57,675 bases of DNA from Fervidicella metallireducens AeB. Its GTDB lineage: Bacteria; Bacillota; Clostridia; Clostridiales; Caloramatoraceae. The stretch covers positions 1 to 57,675 of the forward strand of contig NZ_AZQP01000015.1 of assembly GCF_000601455.1 (NCBI RefSeq), read 5' to 3'. Below are positions 8,548-17,385 of the stretch, piece by piece. The notes below the pieces were generated by a model, which saw nothing but the letters and a program-made list of their open reading frames with translations, was not told the DNA's origin and did no database searches. How positions within the stretch are numbered: position 1 is the stretch's first letter; each line of letters starts with the position of its first letter. A program made the translations under genes and the position numbers.

Positions 8548-10341
8548 GTGGTTAAATATAGAATGGATTTGCTTGTATGTGGAGGTACAGGATGCCAGGC
8601 ATCAGGTTCATCGGAAGTTGTTGAAACATTTAAAAAGGAAATAGAAAAAGAAGGTTTGGAAAATGAAATTCAGGTAATTACTACCGGATGTTTTGGATTC
8701 TGTGAAAAAGGGCCTATTGTAAAGATTTCTCCAGATAATGTATTTTATGTGGAGGTTACTCCAGAAAAGGCTGTTAGAATAGTTAAAGAACACATAATAA
8801 AAGGCAGAGTGGTAGAGGATTATTTATACAAAGAACCTGAAACTAAAGAGGTTTTACATGAACAAAATGAAATGCCCTTTTATAAAAAACAGTTGAGAAT
8901 AGCACTTAGAAATTGTGGTTTTATAGATCCTGAAAATATTTATGAATACATAGCCGTTGATGGATATCAGGCACTTGGCAAGGTATTGACTGAAATGACT
9001 CCAGAAAAAGTGATAGAAGAGATAAAACGAAGTGGCCTCAGGGGAAGAGGTGGCGGTGGATTTCCAACCGGTGTTAAGTGGGAAATGACAAGAAAATCGA
9101 AATCAAATCAAAAATATGTAATATGCAACGCTGATGAAGGTGATCCAGGTGCATTTATGGACAGGAGTATTTTAGAGGGAGATCCCCATTCAGTGTTGGA
9201 AGCCATGGCAATTTGCGGGTATTGCATTGGTGCAGATAAGGGCTATATTTACATACGAGCAGAGTATCCACTTGCCATTCAAAGATTAAGGATAGCAATA
9301 AATCAGGCATATGAATTTGGCTTATTAGGTAAAAATATACTTGGAACAGGCTTTAATTTTGATATTGATTTAAAATATGGAGCTGGTGCTTTTATTTGTG
9401 GTGAGGAAACTGCACTTATTAATTCAATAGAGGGTGGACGTGGGGAACCAACTGTTAAACCTCCATTCCCAGCACAAAAAGGTCTTTGGAAACAGCCAAC
9501 CAACATAAATAATGTAGAGACTTTTGCAAATATTTGTCCTATATTGTTAAAGGGGGCAGACTGGTTTAGTTCAATAGGTACAGAAAAAAGTAAAGGGACA
9601 AAGGTTTTTGCCTTGGCTGGTAAGGTAAACAATGTTGGCCTTGTAGAAGTTCCTATGGGTCTGACCCTTAGGGAGATAATCTACGAATTAGGTGGAGGAA
9701 TCAAAGGAGATAAAAAATTTAAAGCCGTACAAACTGGTGGCCCATCTGGTGGCTGTATCCCAGCACAGAATTTAGATACACCTATAGATTACGACACATT
9801 GACCCAGATTGGTTCTATGATGGGTTCAGGTGGAATGATAGTAATGGATGAAGATGATTGCATGGTGAATATTGCCAAATTTTATCTGGAATTCAGCTGT
9901 GAAGAATCCTGTGGAAGATGTACAGCTTGCAGAGTAGGAAATACGAGGATGCTGGAAATACTTAATGAAATTACTGAAGGAAAGGGAACAATGGAACATT
10001 TAGATGAATTAAAGGAATTGGGTCAGATAATTAAGGATTCATCTTTATGTGGTCTTGGGCAAACGTCACCCAATCCTGTATTAAGCACAATGAATTTCTT
10101 CTGGGACGAATACGTGGCACATGTTAAGGATAAGAACTGTCCCGCAGGTGTATGTACTGCGTTATTAAAATATTTTATTTTGCCTGATAAATGTGTTGGA
10201 TGTACAGCCTGTGCTAAGGTATGTCCTACAAATGCCATTTCCGGTGAGGTAAGAAAAACTCACATTATAGATCAAGAAAAATGTATAAAATGTGGGGCGT
10301 GTATGGCAACATGCAGGTTTAATGCAATAACCAGAAGATGA
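8548..10341 (+). CDS. hydB: NuoF-like flavin subunit of electron-bifurcating hydrogenase
   Basis: A 597-residue fusion typical of HydB. Residues 1-110 form a thioredoxin-like [2Fe-2S] domain (VCGGTGC and TTGCFGFC). The NuoF core follows, with the NADH/FMN glycine motif GRGGGGFPTG near residue 168 and a second glycine stretch at KYGAGAFICGEE. The [4Fe-4S] site is ESCGRCTACRVG plus a later Cys. The C-terminal 60 residues hold two [4Fe-4S] ferredoxin motifs (CVGCTACAKVC and CIKCGACMATC). This subunit carries the flavin and exchanges electrons between NAD(H), ferredoxin and the hydrogenase subunit in the cytoplasm. The GTG start has AGGAGG 7 bases upstream. The gene ends 23 bases before hydA. Domain order and length match the family exactly. 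Confidence 0.93.
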   Translation: MVKYRMDLLVCGGTGCQASGSSEVVETFKKEIEKEGLENEIQVITTGCFGFCEKGPIVKISPDNVFYVEVTPEKAVRIVKEHIIKGRVVEDYLYKEPETKEVLHEQNEMPFYKKQLRIALRNCGFIDPENIYEYIAVDGYQALGKVLTEMTPEKVIEEIKRSGLRGRGGGGFPTGVKWEMTRKSKSNQKYVICNADEGDPGAFMDRSILEGDPHSVLEAMAICGYCIGADKGYIYIRAEYPLAIQRLRIAINQAYEFGLLGKNILGTGFNFDIDLKYGAGAFICGEETALINSIEGGRGEPTVKPPFPAQKGLWKQPTNINNVETFANICPILLKGADWFSSIGTEKSKGTKVFALAGKVNNVGLVEVPMGLTLREIIYELGGGIKGDKKFKAVQTGGPSGGCIPAQNLDTPIDYDTLTQIGSMMGSGGMIVMDEDDCMVNIAKFYLEFSCEESCGRCTACRVGNTRMLEILNEITEGKGTMEHLDELKELGQIIKDSSLCGLGQTSPNPVLSTMNFFWDEYVAHVKDKNCPAGVCTALLKYFILPDKCVGCTACAKVCPTNAISGEVRKTHIIDQEKCIKCGACMATCRFNAITRR

Positions 10342-10364
10342 TTGTGTTGAAAGGAGTAATGGAG

Positions 10365-12107
10365 ATGAATATGGTTAACTTAACTATAAATGGATTCAAG
10401 GTTTCAGTACCTGAAGGAACATCTATTTTAGATGCTGCCAAAAAGGTAAATGTTCATATTCCAACTTTGTGCTATTTGGATTTACACGATATAAAAATGG
10501 TCAATAGGACGGCTTCCTGCAGAGTTTGTGTTGTTGAAGTTGAAGGAAGACGTAATCTTGCTCCAGCCTGTGCTACAGAGGTTACTGAGGGTATGGTGGT
10601 TAAAACTGATACTTTAAGGGCGATTAAAGCAAGGCGTACTATGGTTGAATTGTTATTATCGGATCATCCCACGGATTGTCTGGTATGTGAAAAAAATACA
10701 CAGTGTCAGTTGCAAAAACTAGCAGCAGATTTAGGTGTTAGAAAAATTAGATATAAGGGGAAAATGTCTACTTATCCCAAAGATTCTTCCAGTGAATCCA
10801 TATACAGAAATCTTGATAAATGTATAATGTGCAGAAGATGTGAAACAATGTGTAATGAGGTTCAAACCTGCAATGTTTATTCAGCGGTAGATAGGGGGTT
10901 TGAAACTGTTGTATCACCTGCATTTGGTCTACCTATGATTGATACACAGTGTACATTCTGTGGTCAGTGTGTTGCTGTTTGTCCAACGGCGGCTTTGACA
11001 CAAATTAGCCATGTTGCAAAGGTTTGGGAGGCACTATCTGATCCTGATAAATTTGTTATTGTTCAAACAGCTCCTGCAATTAGAGTTGCATTAGGGGAGA
11101 AATTTGGTATGGAACCTGGAACAATTGTAACTGGCAAAATGGTTGCGGCTTTAAGAAGACTAGGTTTTGATAAGGTGTTTGATACCGATTTTGCTGCAGA
11201 TGTAACTATTTTAGAGGAAGCACACGAATTTATAGATAGACTTCAAAATGGTGGAAGACTTCCAATACTTACAAGTTGTTGTCCTAGTTGGGTAAAATTT
11301 ATAGAACATCAATTCCCAGATTTATTAGATATACCTTCAACCTGTAAATCTCCTCATATAATGTTTGGAACAATAGCTAAAACATACCTTGCAGACAAGA
11401 TGGGTATTGATCCTGAAAAGATTGTTGTTGTTTCAGTTATGCCTTGTCTTGCCAAGAAATACGAGGTGGTTAGACCAGAATTACAGCATGAAGGTAAAAA
11501 GAACGTAGATTTAGTAATAACAACAAGAGAACTTGCAGATATGTTATTAGAGGCAGGCATTGATTTTGCAAGCTTACCAGATGAAGATTTTGATAATCCA
11601 CTTGGCGAGTCTACCGGAGCATCTGTAATTTTTGGAACAACAGGTGGAGTTATTGAAGCTGCTTTAAGAACTGCTTACGAATGGTTAACAAATGAAACTC
11701 TTGAGGATGTTGAATTTCACAGTGTAAGAGGGTTAGATGGGTTAAAGGAGGCTACTGTTAATATTAATGGTGAAGAAATAAGGATAGGAGTAGCCCATGG
11801 TTTAGGCAATGCAAGAAAACTGCTTGAATCAATACAAAAAGGAGAATCCCGCTATCATGCCATAGAGATAATGGCTTGTCCAGGCGGATGTATAGATGGT
11901 GGAGGACAGCCATATCACTTTGGTAATCTAGAAATAGTAAAAAAGAGGATGGAAGCAATATACACTGAGGATAGAAATAAGAAGATAAGAAAATCACATG
12001 AAAACCCAGAAGTTTTAAAGATGTACAAAGAATATATCGGAGAAGTTGGCGGGGAAAAGGCCCATGAATTACTACACACACATTACACAAAAAGAGAAAA
12101 AATATAG
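10365..12107 (+). CDS. hydA: [FeFe]-hydrogenase catalytic subunit HydA
   Basis: A 580-residue cytoplasmic [FeFe]-hydrogenase that makes or consumes H2 at the H-cluster. From the N-terminus: a plant-type [2Fe-2S] domain, the His-Cys cluster segment DHPTDCLVCEKNTQC, two [4Fe-4S] motifs (CIMCRRCETMC and CTFCGQCVAVC), then the H-cluster domain. Its three signatures are intact: TSCCPSW from residue 303, MPCLAKK from 359 and MACPGGCIDGGGQP from 503. The small-subunit-like C-terminus is present (HYTKREK). The C-terminal extra [2Fe-2S] domain seen in Thermotoga HydA is absent. I choose the ATG at 10365, 8 bases after AAGGAG. The enzyme is the last gene of the operon and should act with the NuoF- and NuoE-like subunits on NADH plus ferredoxin. 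Maturases HydE, HydF and HydG are not in the window. Confidence 0.96.
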   Translation: MNMVNLTINGFKVSVPEGTSILDAAKKVNVHIPTLCYLDLHDIKMVNRTASCRVCVVEVEGRRNLAPACATEVTEGMVVKTDTLRAIKARRTMVELLLSDHPTDCLVCEKNTQCQLQKLAADLGVRKIRYKGKMSTYPKDSSSESIYRNLDKCIMCRRCETMCNEVQTCNVYSAVDRGFETVVSPAFGLPMIDTQCTFCGQCVAVCPTAALTQISHVAKVWEALSDPDKFVIVQTAPAIRVALGEKFGMEPGTIVTGKMVAALRRLGFDKVFDTDFAADVTILEEAHEFIDRLQNGGRLPILTSCCPSWVKFIEHQFPDLLDIPSTCKSPHIMFGTIAKTYLADKMGIDPEKIVVVSVMPCLAKKYEVVRPELQHEGKKNVDLVITTRELADMLLEAGIDFASLPDEDFDNPLGESTGASVIFGTTGGVIEAALRTAYEWLTNETLEDVEFHSVRGLDGLKEATVNINGEEIRIGVAHGLGNARKLLESIQKGESRYHAIEIMACPGGCIDGGGQPYHFGNLEIVKKRMEAIYTEDRNKKIRKSHENPEVLKMYKEYIGEVGGEKAHELLHTHYTKREKI

Positions 12108-12117
12108 TTATGTTTTA

Positions 12118-12146
12118 GGAATCAGCCATAGAAGCTGGTTCCTTTT
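12118..12146 (+). terminator. Terminator of the hydrogenase operon
   Basis: A 9-bp stem GGAATCAGC / GCTGGTTCC with one T-G wobble and a 7-base loop, followed by TTTT, 11 bases after the hydA stop. Confidence 0.8.
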
Positions 12147-12174
12147 AATTGTTGTAAAATTTAAAATATAAATA

Positions 12175-12202
12175 TTGAAAATAATGGAAAAAATAGTATA
12201 AT
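12175..12202 (+). promoter_or_regulatory. SigA-type promoter of the reductase-like gene
   Basis: TTGAAA at 12175-12180, 16 bases of spacer, and a perfect TATAAT at 12197-12202. The start of transcription would fall at about 12209, inside the adjacent palindrome. Confidence 0.75.
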
Positions 12203-12208
12203 TAAAGT

Positions 12209-12225
12209 GTGCACATTTTGTGCAC
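12209..12225 (+). promoter_or_regulatory. Palindromic operator at the transcription start
   Basis: GTGCACA-TTT-TGTGCAC is a perfect 7+7 inverted repeat with a 3-base centre, located where transcription should begin. A dimeric repressor bound here would block initiation. I do not recognise the regulator, and no candidate gene is adjacent. Confidence 0.65.
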
Positions 12226-12254
12226 GTTATTAGGGTTATGGGAGTGGTTTGTAT

Positions 12255-13340
12255 ATGAAAAGGTTCGCATTTATTATTCATCCAATCGATTACAGGGATG
12301 TTTCAAGAAAGTTTGGTATATTTAGAAACGCATCCCAAAATACTGTGGAAAAAGTGACTAAACTAATTCCCCCACTAAAAGTTTCAGAGATAACTGGTGT
12401 CAGGAGTGATTATGGGGAAACAGAGGGTTGGTTTATAGCTGTCCCCTTAATTTCTAATCAATTAATGAATTATCCTGTTGAATATGTTTATCAAAAAATA
12501 ATTAAGGCTGGGAAAATTGCTGAGAGGCTTGGAGCAGATATAGTTGGTTTAGGAGCTTTGACTTCTGTAGTTGGGGATGCAGGAATAACTGTTGCAAAAA
12601 ACTTAGATATAGCTGTAACATCAGGAAACAGCTATACAGTGGCAACAGCAATCGAAGGAGCTGTTAAGGCTTCATATCTTATGGGGAAAGATATAAGGGA
12701 TGCAAATGTAGCAGTAATAGGTGCAACAGGGTCAATAGGTAAGGTTTGTGCAGAAATATTAGGAAAACAATCAAAATACATAAATCTTGTAGGCAGAAAT
12801 AATGATAAATTAAAGGAAGTGTCTGAAGACTTAAAAGTTAAAACTGGAAAGAAAATAAATTACACAACTGACATTAAATACGGACTTGAAGATGCTGATG
12901 TTGTTATAACGGTAACAAGTGCTATAGATGCAATAATTAAGCCTGAATATTTGAAGCCAGGATGCGTGGTTTGCGATGTAGCAAGACCAAGAGATGTATC
13001 TAAAGAGGTTCAAGAGGTTAGGGACGATGTTTTAGTGATTGAAGGAGGGGTTGTTGAAGTACCAGGAGATGTTAATTTTAATTTTAATTTTGGATTCCCT
13101 CCTAAAACAAGCTATGCATGTATGGCTGAGACAATGATTCTTGCAATGGAGCAGAAAATTGAAAACTATTCTTTAGGCAGAGAATTAACAGTAAAACAAG
13201 TAGAGGATATAGCACTTCTTGCTAAAAAACATGGTTTTAAATTAGGTGGATTCAGAAGCTTTGAAAGACCAGTTAGTAATGAGCAGATTAGTTTTATAAA
13301 GAAAAATGCACTGAAAAATAGAAAAAAAATAGAGGCATAG
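12255..13340 (+). CDS. Long-chain acyl-ACP reductase (AAR)-like dehydrogenase
   Basis: A 361-residue soluble oxidoreductase. The N-terminal half (FAFIIHPID, GLGALTS, GNSYTVATA) and the central Rossmann motif VAVIGATGSIGKV match the family of cyanobacterial acyl-ACP reductases, often labelled shikimate/quinate dehydrogenase-like in Firmicutes. Those enzymes reduce acyl-ACP to fatty aldehyde with NADPH through a cysteine thioester; a cysteine in TSYACMAETM (Cys289) lies where that catalytic residue is expected. The C-terminal 30 residues are basic. I choose the ATG at 12255 over the TTG at 12249 for spacing to GGGAG. It is monocistronic, with its own promoter, a palindromic operator and a downstream inverted repeat. 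No aldehyde-deformylating oxygenase is near. What the aldehyde would serve for in an anaerobe is unknown, and the substrate itself is inference. Confidence 0.68.
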   Translation: MKRFAFIIHPIDYRDVSRKFGIFRNASQNTVEKVTKLIPPLKVSEITGVRSDYGETEGWFIAVPLISNQLMNYPVEYVYQKIIKAGKIAERLGADIVGLGALTSVVGDAGITVAKNLDIAVTSGNSYTVATAIEGAVKASYLMGKDIRDANVAVIGATGSIGKVCAEILGKQSKYINLVGRNNDKLKEVSEDLKVKTGKKINYTTDIKYGLEDADVVITVTSAIDAIIKPEYLKPGCVVCDVARPRDVSKEVQEVRDDVLVIEGGVVEVPGDVNFNFNFGFPPKTSYACMAETMILAMEQKIENYSLGRELTVKQVEDIALLAKKHGFKLGGFRSFERPVSNEQISFIKKNALKNRKKIEA

Positions 13341-13456
13341 ACAGCCATAAAAAAGACTAAGTTCCTTTGAAAATATAATTAGAAAAATCAATCTAAGCAA
13401 AATAGAAACGTATGGTTTGTACAGATGTTGTAAAAAACATGTAAGATAAAACCTTT

Positions 13457-13504
13457 GAATATCCAAACACGAAATTTCATGATGTAATCCGTGTTTGGAT
13501 ATTC
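13457..13504. terminator. Inverted repeat between converging genes, probable two-way terminator
   Basis: A perfect 15-bp stem (13457-13471 with 13490-13504) and an 18-base loop lie between the ends of the plus-strand reductase-like gene and the minus-strand rhodanese gene. T-rich sequence follows on both strands, though neither run is long. Confidence 0.6.
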
Positions 13505-13505
13505 T

Positions 13506-13913
13506 TCATTTAACCACTTCATATGGCCAGCTGGAAAATCCCTTGTAAAGATGATAAATATCTATAAATCCGTTTTTTATAAGGGTGTTTACAGCTATTG
13601 AACCCCTTCTTCCACTTTGACAATAAACAAGGGTTGGCTTATCTTTATATTTCTCTATTTCTATGATTCTTCTTTCAAGCTCGTTATATGGAATTAAAAT
13701 TGCTCCTTTTATATGACCAGATTTAAATTCATCCTTTGTTCTGACATCTAGAATTAACATATTTTTATTTTCATTGATTAGTTTTAATGCCTGTGGAGCT
13801 GTGACGTTTGTAACAAATCTACTAAGGTTAGAATATTTTCTGTTGGCTAAAAATCCAAGATAAACTATGGCGGCAACTGGGATTGCAGAAAGTATAGCAA
13901 GTAAACCACTCAT
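13506..13913 (-). CDS. Membrane-anchored rhodanese-like protein
   Basis: A 135-residue protein with one N-terminal membrane helix (about residues 2-20) and a single rhodanese domain. The active-site loop is CQSGRR, with the nucleophilic Cys in VYCQSGRRGS; six-residue loops of this form belong to sulfur-transfer rhodaneses rather than Cdc25-type phosphatases. The signature ILDVRTKDEFKSGHIKGAI is complete. The start is the ATG at 13913, with AAAGGAGG 7 bases upstream; the ATG further up lacks a site. It lies tail to tail with the reductase-like gene and about 280 bases from the end of proS, and appears to be transcribed alone. The sulfur donor and acceptor are unknown. Confidence 0.85.
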   Translation of the reverse strand: MSGLLAILSAIPVAAIVYLGFLANRKYSNLSRFVTNVTAPQALKLINENKNMLILDVRTKDEFKSGHIKGAILIPYNELERRIIEIEKYKDKPTLVYCQSGRRGSIAVNTLIKNGFIDIYHLYKGFSSWPYEVVK

Positions 13914-14121
13914 TATAAAGCCTCCTTTAAAAGACAAGAACAATTTATTTTTAGTATTATGCTTAATTTATATTAAATATACATTGATTATAAGGAAAAG
14001 TTTTTAAAACCCCATGAAATGACTTAAAACTCCTTCATCTATAAATTAAGTTCTAGTATATCATGGTTTCAATTGGTTTGAATATGAATTTTCTCTATTC
14101 TTAGAAAATCATTTCAAATAT

Positions 14122-14150
14122 AAAAAAAGCAAGGCACTCTAGCCTTGCTT
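14122..14150 (-). terminator. Terminator of proS
   Basis: Read on the minus strand, a 9-bp stem AAGCAAGGC / GCCTTGCTT with a 6-base loop is followed by a run of T (A run at 14122-14128 on the plus strand). Confidence 0.85.
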
Positions 14151-14193
14151 CAGATTGATAAATACATGACTTTGTAAACAGCCTGCATTCCTT

Positions 14194-15630
14194 TTAATAT
14201 GCTTTTCCCCAATAAACCATGTGTTTTGCTTCTTTTCCACAGCAAATACATTTGTCTGAAAGATGTTCCTGCTCAAATGGCATACATCTAGAAGTTACTC
14301 CAACAACTTCTTTTATTTTTTCTTCACAAGCTGTTTCTCCACACCACATAGCCTTGATAAAGCCTGGTTTGTTATCAGCAATATCTTTAAATTCTTCCAT
14401 TGTAACTGCTGTATAAGTTTTTTCATCTCTTAATTTTCTTGCACTTTCTAGCATTGAATTTTGAATGTCTTCAAGTATTTGAGGGATTCTATTTTCAAGT
14501 TCATTCATTGAAACTATTTCTTTTTCCCTAGTATCACGTCTAACAAGAACAACTTGATTGTTTTCAATGTCCTTTGGACCAACTTCAAGTCTTAAAGGAA
14601 CTCCCTTCATTTCATATTCGTTAAATTTCCATCCAGGCATCTTATCGCTGCTATCCAGTTTTACTCTGGCAAAATTTCCTATCCTATTTTTTAATTCAGT
14701 AGCTTTTTCAAGTACTCCCTCTTTATGTTGTGCGATTGGAACAATTATTACCTGAGTTGGTGCAATCTTTGGTGGAAGCTTAAGACCGCTATCATCTCCG
14801 TGAACCATAATCAATGCTCCGATAAGTCTTGTAGTAACTCCCCATGAGGTTTGATGAACATATTGCTGTTTTCCAGTTTTATCAGAATATTGTATTCCAA
14901 AGGCTCTGGCAAAGCCATCCCCAAAATTATGTGAAGTTCCGGATTGAAGAGCTTTACCGTCGTGCATTAAGCTTTCAATTGTATAGGTTGCATGTGCTCC
15001 AGCAAATTTTTCTTTTTCAGTTTTTTGACCTTTAATTACTGGAATTGCAAGTACATTTTCGCAAAGCTCAGCATAGAGGTTTAAAATTCTAATAGTTTCT
15101 TCCTGAGCCTCTTCAGCAGTTGCGTGAATTGTATGACCTTCCTGCCATAGAAATTCAGTTGTTCTTAAAAATGGGCGGGTAGTCTTTTCCCATCTCACAA
15201 CAGAACACCATTGGTTATATAGTTTTGGAAGATCATTATATGATTGAACTATTTTTGCATAATGGTCGCAGAAGAGAGTTTCTGATGTAGGGCGAACACA
15301 TAATCTTTCAGTAAGTTCCTCATGACCACCATGGGTAACCCATGCAACTTCTGGTGCGAAACCTTCAACGTGATCCTTTTCTTTTTGAAGAAGGCTTTCA
15401 GGTATAAACATTGGCATATAAACGTTTTCATGCCCTAATTCCTTCAGTCTTGAATCTAAATACTTTTGAATGTTTTCCCAAATTGCGTAACCATAAGGTC
15501 TGATGATCATACATCCTTTTACACTAGAATAATCAACTAATTCTGCTTTCTTTACAATATCTGTATACCATTGTGCAAAGTCCACATCCATAGCTGTTAT
15601 AGCCTCGACAAATTTCTTTTCTTTAGCCAT
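14194..15630 (-). CDS. proS: Prolyl-tRNA synthetase, archaeal/eukaryotic-like type
   Basis: A 478-residue class II aminoacyl-tRNA synthetase that charges tRNA-Pro with proline. Length and sequence match the short type (ProS type 3) without the editing insertion of the long bacterial enzyme. Class II motif 2 is seen around [18 protein letters not shown], and motif 3 around the start of the anticodon-binding domain ([22 protein letters not shown]). The C-terminal domain carries [22 protein letters not shown], a four-cysteine zinc-type site, and ends in tyrosine (WGKAY), as is normal for this type. The ATG has AGGAGGGA a few bases upstream. It is controlled by the T-box leader immediately upstream and ended by its own terminator, so it forms a single-gene unit. 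Confidence 0.96.
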   Translation of the reverse strand: MAKEKKFVEAITAMDVDFAQWYTDIVKKAELVDYSSVKGCMIIRPYGYAIWENIQKYLDSRLKELGHENVYMPMFIPESLLQKEKDHVEGFAPEVAWVTHGGHEELTERLCVRPTSETLFCDHYAKIVQSYNDLPKLYNQWCSVVRWEKTTRPFLRTTEFLWQEGHTIHATAEEAQEETIRILNLYAELCENVLAIPVIKGQKTEKEKFAGAHATYTIESLMHDGKALQSGTSHNFGDGFARAFGIQYSDKTGKQQYVHQTSWGVTTRLIGALIMVHGDDSGLKLPPKIAPTQVIIVPIAQHKEGVLEKATELKNRIGNFARVKLDSSDKMPGWKFNEYEMKGVPLRLEVGPKDIENNQVVLVRRDTREKEIVSMNELENRIPQILEDIQNSMLESARKLRDEKTYTAVTMEEFKDIADNKPGFIKAMWCGETACEEKIKEVVGVTSRCMPFEQEHLSDKCICCGKEAKHMVYWGKAY

Positions 15631-15669
15631 ATTAAGTCCCTCCTATATAAAAATCTAATCCTGAAAATC

Positions 15670-15905
15670 AAAAAAGCTCGTGTCCCTGAAAAAGGGACCG
15701 AGCTTATTATCGGCGGTACCACCCTAGTTAATATATAATAATATATTCACTCGTAATTTGTAACGGAAAATCCGCTGCAGCCTACTATTATTTCAGTGCA
15801 GGACTCGAAGGCTGGTTCAAAGTATTCCTTTAGAAACCTTTCAGCATATGGTCTCCTCTCTGTGAAAAGGAGAGTACTTTTACTATTCCTTGTCATTGTC
15901 TTTTA
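15670..15905 (-). promoter_or_regulatory. T-box leader of proS (proline-tRNA sensing)
   Basis: The minus-strand transcript shows the T-box hallmarks: the 5' conserved AAUGACAAGGAAUAGUA, the GAGAGGA-type Stem I elements, and the T-box core AGGGUGGUACCGCC at 15725-15711. The core is followed by a terminator stem (15704-15670; AGCTCGGTCCCT pairing with AGGGACACGAGCT) and a T run. A Pro codon, CCA at 15815-15813, falls in the 3' side of Stem I where the specifier is expected. Uncharged tRNA-Pro should pair with the specifier and the T-box bulge, stabilise the antiterminator, and so raise proS expression when proline is short. Confidence 0.93.
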
Positions 15906-15924
15906 TTATTAAATTATAAACAAA

Positions 15925-15953
15925 ATGATATGACATAACAATTAAAAAGTCAA
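15925..15953 (-). promoter_or_regulatory. Promoter of the proS T-box transcript
   Basis: On the minus strand: TTGACT at 15953-15948, 17 bases of spacer, TATCAT at 15930-15925. This places the start of transcription just before the conserved T-box 5' sequence. The remainder of the gap to 16223 contains only the promoter listed next. Confidence 0.7.
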
Positions 15954-16095
15954 TACTTCAGATTTCTTTTAAGTGGTAATATTATTCTTTATTTTTTAAT
16001 TTTATCATATGTGTATAGATGAGTTTATGCTACAATGTGTGAATTTATTATACCCAATAAAGGTAGTTATATTATGATGTTTTTAAATAAAAAAT

Positions 16096-16105
16096 ATGCT
16101 ATAAT
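16096..16105 (+). promoter_or_regulatory. Probable extended -10 promoter of the efflux operon
   Basis: TATGCTATAAT includes a perfect TATAAT (16100-16105) preceded by TGC, an extended -10 form. No good -35 hexamer is present, which extended -10 promoters tolerate. Confidence 0.45.
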
Positions 16106-16223
16106 TGTTAAAAATATCATAAACATTCATTTTTTAATAGAAAGGAGTTTGTGGAATATAAAAGACTTTTAGATTTGAATTGAGTATAAAGAAAATAAAA
16201 AATATATAAAGAGGGAGAATAAA

Positions 16224-17381
16224 ATGAAGAAAAGAGTATTTATATGGAGTTTAATTGTAATAATTTTGGCAGGAATGCCAATTTTAATGAAAATAAAAAG
16301 GAATAAAGGAGAATTGATTAAAGTAAGAACTGCCGTTGCTGAAACAGGGGAGATTAAGGCCTATCTTTCTACAACAGGAACAGTTGAATCAAAAAATAAA
16401 AAAGTTTATTACGGAAACCAGGGAAGGATTGAAAAAATCAATGTGAAGGTTGGAGATAGGGTTAAAAAAGGTGATATTCTTATTGTCTTTGAAAAGCAGG
16501 ATTTATCAATTCAGGTAAAGCAGGCTCAAATACAGTATGAAAATGCTTTGTTGCAACGCAAAGAATTGATTAATCAAAATGAATCTATAAAGAGAAAAAT
16601 GATAGAACTAGATAAACAAATAGCTGAATTAGAGAAAAGCTCAAACATTGCAGACAAGACTAAGTTAGAATCCTTAAAGCAACAAAGAAGTACCATTTCC
16701 CTAATATCAGATGAAAAATTAAAGCAATCTGAAAATGCTGTAAGCCTTGCAAAATTATCTTTAGAAGCAGCAAGACAAAATGCTTCAAAAAGTTCATTTT
16801 CGATAATTTCAGAAACTAATGGTGTTGTGACAGAAATAAATGCAGTTGAGGGTGGATTAAATTCAGGGGCACAGCCTCTGATAGTGGTTCAAGATATTGA
16901 AAATCTAAATGTTGTATTATCCCTTGGTAAATATGATATGGATAAAGTTATTATGGGACAGGAAGCAATAATAAAAACTGGAAATAACTCGTACAAGGGA
17001 AGAATTTCATTTATTGAGCCGGCAGCGAAAACAAAAATTTCAGCAACTGGGAGCGAAACGTCTTTAGGAATTGTAATTGAGGTATTAGAAAAATCGCCAA
17101 AATTAACAATTGGGTTTGATGTAGATGTGGACATTTTAGTAGGAAGAAAAAATAATATAGTAAAAATTCCAGTTGAGAGTATAAAAACTGAGAAGGGAAA
17201 CAGAAACTTAGTTTTTGTTGTTGAAAATAATGTTGCTCATCAAAGAACAGTTGAAATTGGTATTCAATCCGATACCGAGGTGGAAGTTAAATCTGGTGTA
17301 ATTAATGGAGAAAAAATTGTATTAAATCCTTCCACTAGTGTATCTGATGGAACAAAGGTTTTAGAAGAAAGTGGGAGATAA
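16224..17381 (+). CDS. MacA/HlyD-type membrane-fusion subunit of efflux ABC transporter
   Basis: A 385-residue periplasmic-adaptor-type protein. It has an N-terminal membrane anchor (residues 4-22), a split biotinyl-lipoyl domain (KVGDRVKKGDIL near residue 75, then ETNGVVTEINAVEGG), a long coiled-coil hairpin between them (residues 90-195, rich in Q, K and E), and a beta-barrel end. In Gram-positive bacteria such proteins (YknX in Bacillus) work with a MacB-type permease and an ATPase to export peptides or antibiotics. It starts an operon in which the ATPase gene follows with a 4-base gap and the permease after 14 bases. GAGGGAG precedes the ATG by 6 bases. The exported substrate cannot be read from the sequence. 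Confidence 0.85.
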   Translation: MKKRVFIWSLIVIILAGMPILMKIKRNKGELIKVRTAVAETGEIKAYLSTTGTVESKNKKVYYGNQGRIEKINVKVGDRVKKGDILIVFEKQDLSIQVKQAQIQYENALLQRKELINQNESIKRKMIELDKQIAELEKSSNIADKTKLESLKQQRSTISLISDEKLKQSENAVSLAKLSLEAARQNASKSSFSIISETNGVVTEINAVEGGLNSGAQPLIVVQDIENLNVVLSLGKYDMDKVIMGQEAIIKTGNNSYKGRISFIEPAAKTKISATGSETSLGIVIEVLEKSPKLTIGFDVDVDILVGRKNNIVKIPVESIKTEKGNRNLVFVVENNVAHQRTVEIGIQSDTEVEVKSGVINGEKIVLNPSTSVSDGTKVLEESGR

Positions 17382-17385
17382 AATA

